Origin: Agrobacterium tumefaciens
Lineage (GTDB): Bacteria; Pseudomonadota; Alphaproteobacteria; Rhizobiales; Rhizobiaceae
DNA: 64,000 nucleotides
Direction of reading: 5' to 3'
Assembly (NCBI RefSeq): GCF_005221385.1
Contig: NZ_CP039904.1
Coordinates: 434,001 to 498,000 of the forward strand
Part shown: positions 62,756 to 64,000 of the stretch, piece after piece
Position numbering within the stretch: the stretch's first letter is position 1
Layout: the number at the start of each line of letters is the position of its first letter
Notes under the pieces: generated by a model
Database searches by the model: none
What the model was told of the DNA's origin: nothing
Seen by the model: the letters and a program-made list of their open reading frames with translations, nothing else
Translations under genes and position numbers: made by a program

Positions 62756-64000
62756 TTATGCGATGGCCTTGTTCGAGCCGCTTTCACCGCTGGAATAGAC
62801 GCTTTCCCGGAAAGGCAGGCCGAGATGATCTCGCAACGTCGCCCCTTCCAGATGCGGGTCGAAATAACCGCGCCGCTGCAGCACCGGAATGACGAGGCGG
62901 ATGAAATCATCCAGCCCTTCGGCAATCACCGGGAAGCCCAGAATGAAGCCGTCGGCCGCATCATTTTCCACCCAGCGGATAATCTCATCCGCCACCTTGT
63001 CCGGCGTGCCGATGAAGCCTTCGCGCGGGGTTGCAGCCTCCAGCGCCGCCTCGCGCAGCGTCTGGTTTTTTTCCTTGGCGCGGCGCTTGATGCGGTCGGT
63101 CGTTGAACGGAAGCTGTTCTTGCCGATATCACCGAGTTCGGGGAAAGGCTCATCCAGCGGATAGGCCGTGAAATCATGGTGGTCGAAAAAGCGACCGAGA
63201 TAGGCAAGCGCGTCCTCGATGGTGATGAGGTTGCGGATGACGTCATATTTCGCCTCCGCGTCTTCCTGCGTCTCGCCGACGATCGGGCCGATGCCGGGGA
63301 AAATCTTCACGTCGCTGGCGGATCTGCCCTGCGCAACCGCGCTCTGCTTTACACGTTTGAGGAAGGTCTGGTTTTCTTCCAGCGAAGCGGAATTGGTGAA
63401 GACGGCATCGGCATGTTTGCCCGCAAGGCCGATGCCCGCATCGGAAGAACCGGCCTGAAACACCACCGGCTGCCCCTGTGGCGAACGCTGGATGTTCAGC
63501 GGGCCTTCCACCTGGAAGAACCGCCCCTTGTGGCCGAGCGTATGGAGTTTGTCGCGCTCGAAGAACTGTCCGCTCTCCCGGTTGCGCACGAAGGCGTCGT
63601 CGTCCCAGCTATCCCACAACCCCTTGATGACTTCGAGATATTCATCGGCAATCTCGTAGCGCAGCGCATGTTCCGGATGATTGCGGCTGTAATTCTTCGC
63701 CGTGCCTTCAAGCGGCGTCGTCACGGCATTCCATCCGGCGCGGCCGCCGCTCAACAGGTCAAGCGAGGCGAACTGGCGGGCGATCGTGAAAGGGTCGCTA
63801 TAGGAGGTCGAAACAGTACCCGCGAGACCGATCTTCGAGGTGACTGAGGCAAGCGCCGAAAGGATGGTCAGCGGCTCGAAACGGTTGAGGAAATGCGGGA
63901 TCGACTTGTCGTTGATGTAAAGCCCGTCCGCCACAAAAGCGAAGGCAATGCCGGCGGCTTCCGCTTTTAGCGCCGTCTTCCTGAAGAAGTCGAAATTGAC
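62756..64000 (-). CDS. FMN-dependent luciferase-like monooxygenase (NtaA/DmoA/SnaA type, 5' end off window)
   Basis: The frame is open to base 64000, giving 414 visible residues with only the first few tens missing. NtaA-type segments are present: [20 protein letters not shown], then [37 protein letters not shown] and [21 protein letters not shown]. This group oxidises amines, sulfides or thioethers using FMNH2 from a separate reductase, which was not seen here. It is the first visible gene of the leftward operon, 81 bases before the M20 hydrolase. The substrate is inferred to be the N-acetylated imported compound. Confidence 0.91.
   Translation of the reverse strand, partial: VNFDFFRKTALKAEAAGIAFAFVADGLYINDKSIPHFLNRFEPLTILSALASVTSKIGLAGTVSTSYSDPFTIARQFASLDLLSGGRAGWNAVTTPLEGTAKNYSRNHPEHALRYEIADEYLEVIKGLWDSWDDDAFVRNRESGQFFERDKLHTLGHKGRFFQVEGPLNIQRSPQGQPVVFQAGSSDAGIGLAGKHADAVFTNSASLEENQTFLKRVKQSAVAQGRSASDVKIFPGIGPIVGETQEDAEAKYDVIRNLITIEDALAYLGRFFDHHDFTAYPLDEPFPELGDIGKNSFRSTTDRIKRRAKEKNQTLREAALEAATPREGFIGTPDKVADEIIRWVENDAADGFILGFPVIAEGLDDFIRLVIPVLQRRGYFDPHLEGATLRDHLGLPFRESVYSSGESGSNKAIA

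Overview
The window looks like a piece of an Agrobacterium/Rhizobium-type alphaproteobacterial genome. It is GC-rich and densely packed with ABC importers, ATGA-type gene overlaps are common, and candidate RirA (IRO) and Irr boxes lie upstream of iron genes. No rRNA, tRNA, phage, transposase or CRISPR array was seen. The content suggests an accessory, nutrient-scavenging part of a large rhizobial replicon. That placement is inferred from gene content; no species call is made.

Layout. (1) 1-5.5 kb: a dipeptide/oligopeptide-type ABC importer (two permeases and a double-NBD ATPase running off the left edge), divergent from a MalT-like LuxR regulator. (2) 5.5-18.2 kb: a ten-gene minus-strand sugar/sugar-acid operon. 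It holds three Gfo/Idh/MocA oxidoreductases, a CUT1 sugar ABC importer, an IlvD/Edd-type dehydratase, a uronate-dehydrogenase-like enzyme and an RraA-fold protein. It is divergent from a GntR/FCD repressor and an SMP-30 lactonase, with two palindromic operators between them. (3) 18.2-26.8 kb: a Has-type hemophore system made of an ECF sigma factor, a FecR anti-sigma, an STN-containing TonB receptor, a hemophore-like secreted protein and a type I secretion ATPase with its adaptor. The hemophore has a HasA-like N-terminal half and a serralysin-like C-terminal half and contains no histidine at all. (4) 27-32.1 kb: an iron-complex (FecBCD-type) ABC importer with two tandem binding proteins, divergent from a methyltransferase. 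(5) 32.1-35.9 kb: a BtuFCD-type importer behind a clear cobalamin riboswitch. A Cys-rich 25-codon small ORF sits in its leader, and a pseudoazurin gene is translationally coupled at its 3' end.

(6) 36-55 kb: an amine/amino-acid catabolic region. It contains an ArgE-like deacetylase, a 2-hydroxyacid dehydrogenase, a cupin, two aldehyde dehydrogenases, a tartrate/malate-type dehydrogenase, a PuuB-like oxidase, two HAD dehalogenase-like proteins, two paralogous two-domain GNAT acetyltransferases, a class III aminotransferase and a full peptide-type ABC importer. (7) 55-57 kb: an Lrp/AsnC regulator divergent from a D-amino-acid-oxidase-family flavoprotein. (8) 57-64 kb: a minus-strand operon with a flavin monooxygenase (5' end off window), an M20 amidohydrolase, a GNAT, a fused permease-ATPase and two tandem amino-acid binding proteins. 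Its gene set resembles the Bacillus yxe/ytm thioether-cysteine salvage operons.

How the parts fit. Regions 3-5 form an iron/heme/corrinoid acquisition island. Regions 1, 2, 6 and 8 pair each importer with the enzymes that probably consume its substrate. The most notable items are the histidine-free HasA-serralysin chimera with its matching receptor, and the riboswitch/small-ORF/BtuFCD/pseudoazurin transcription unit.
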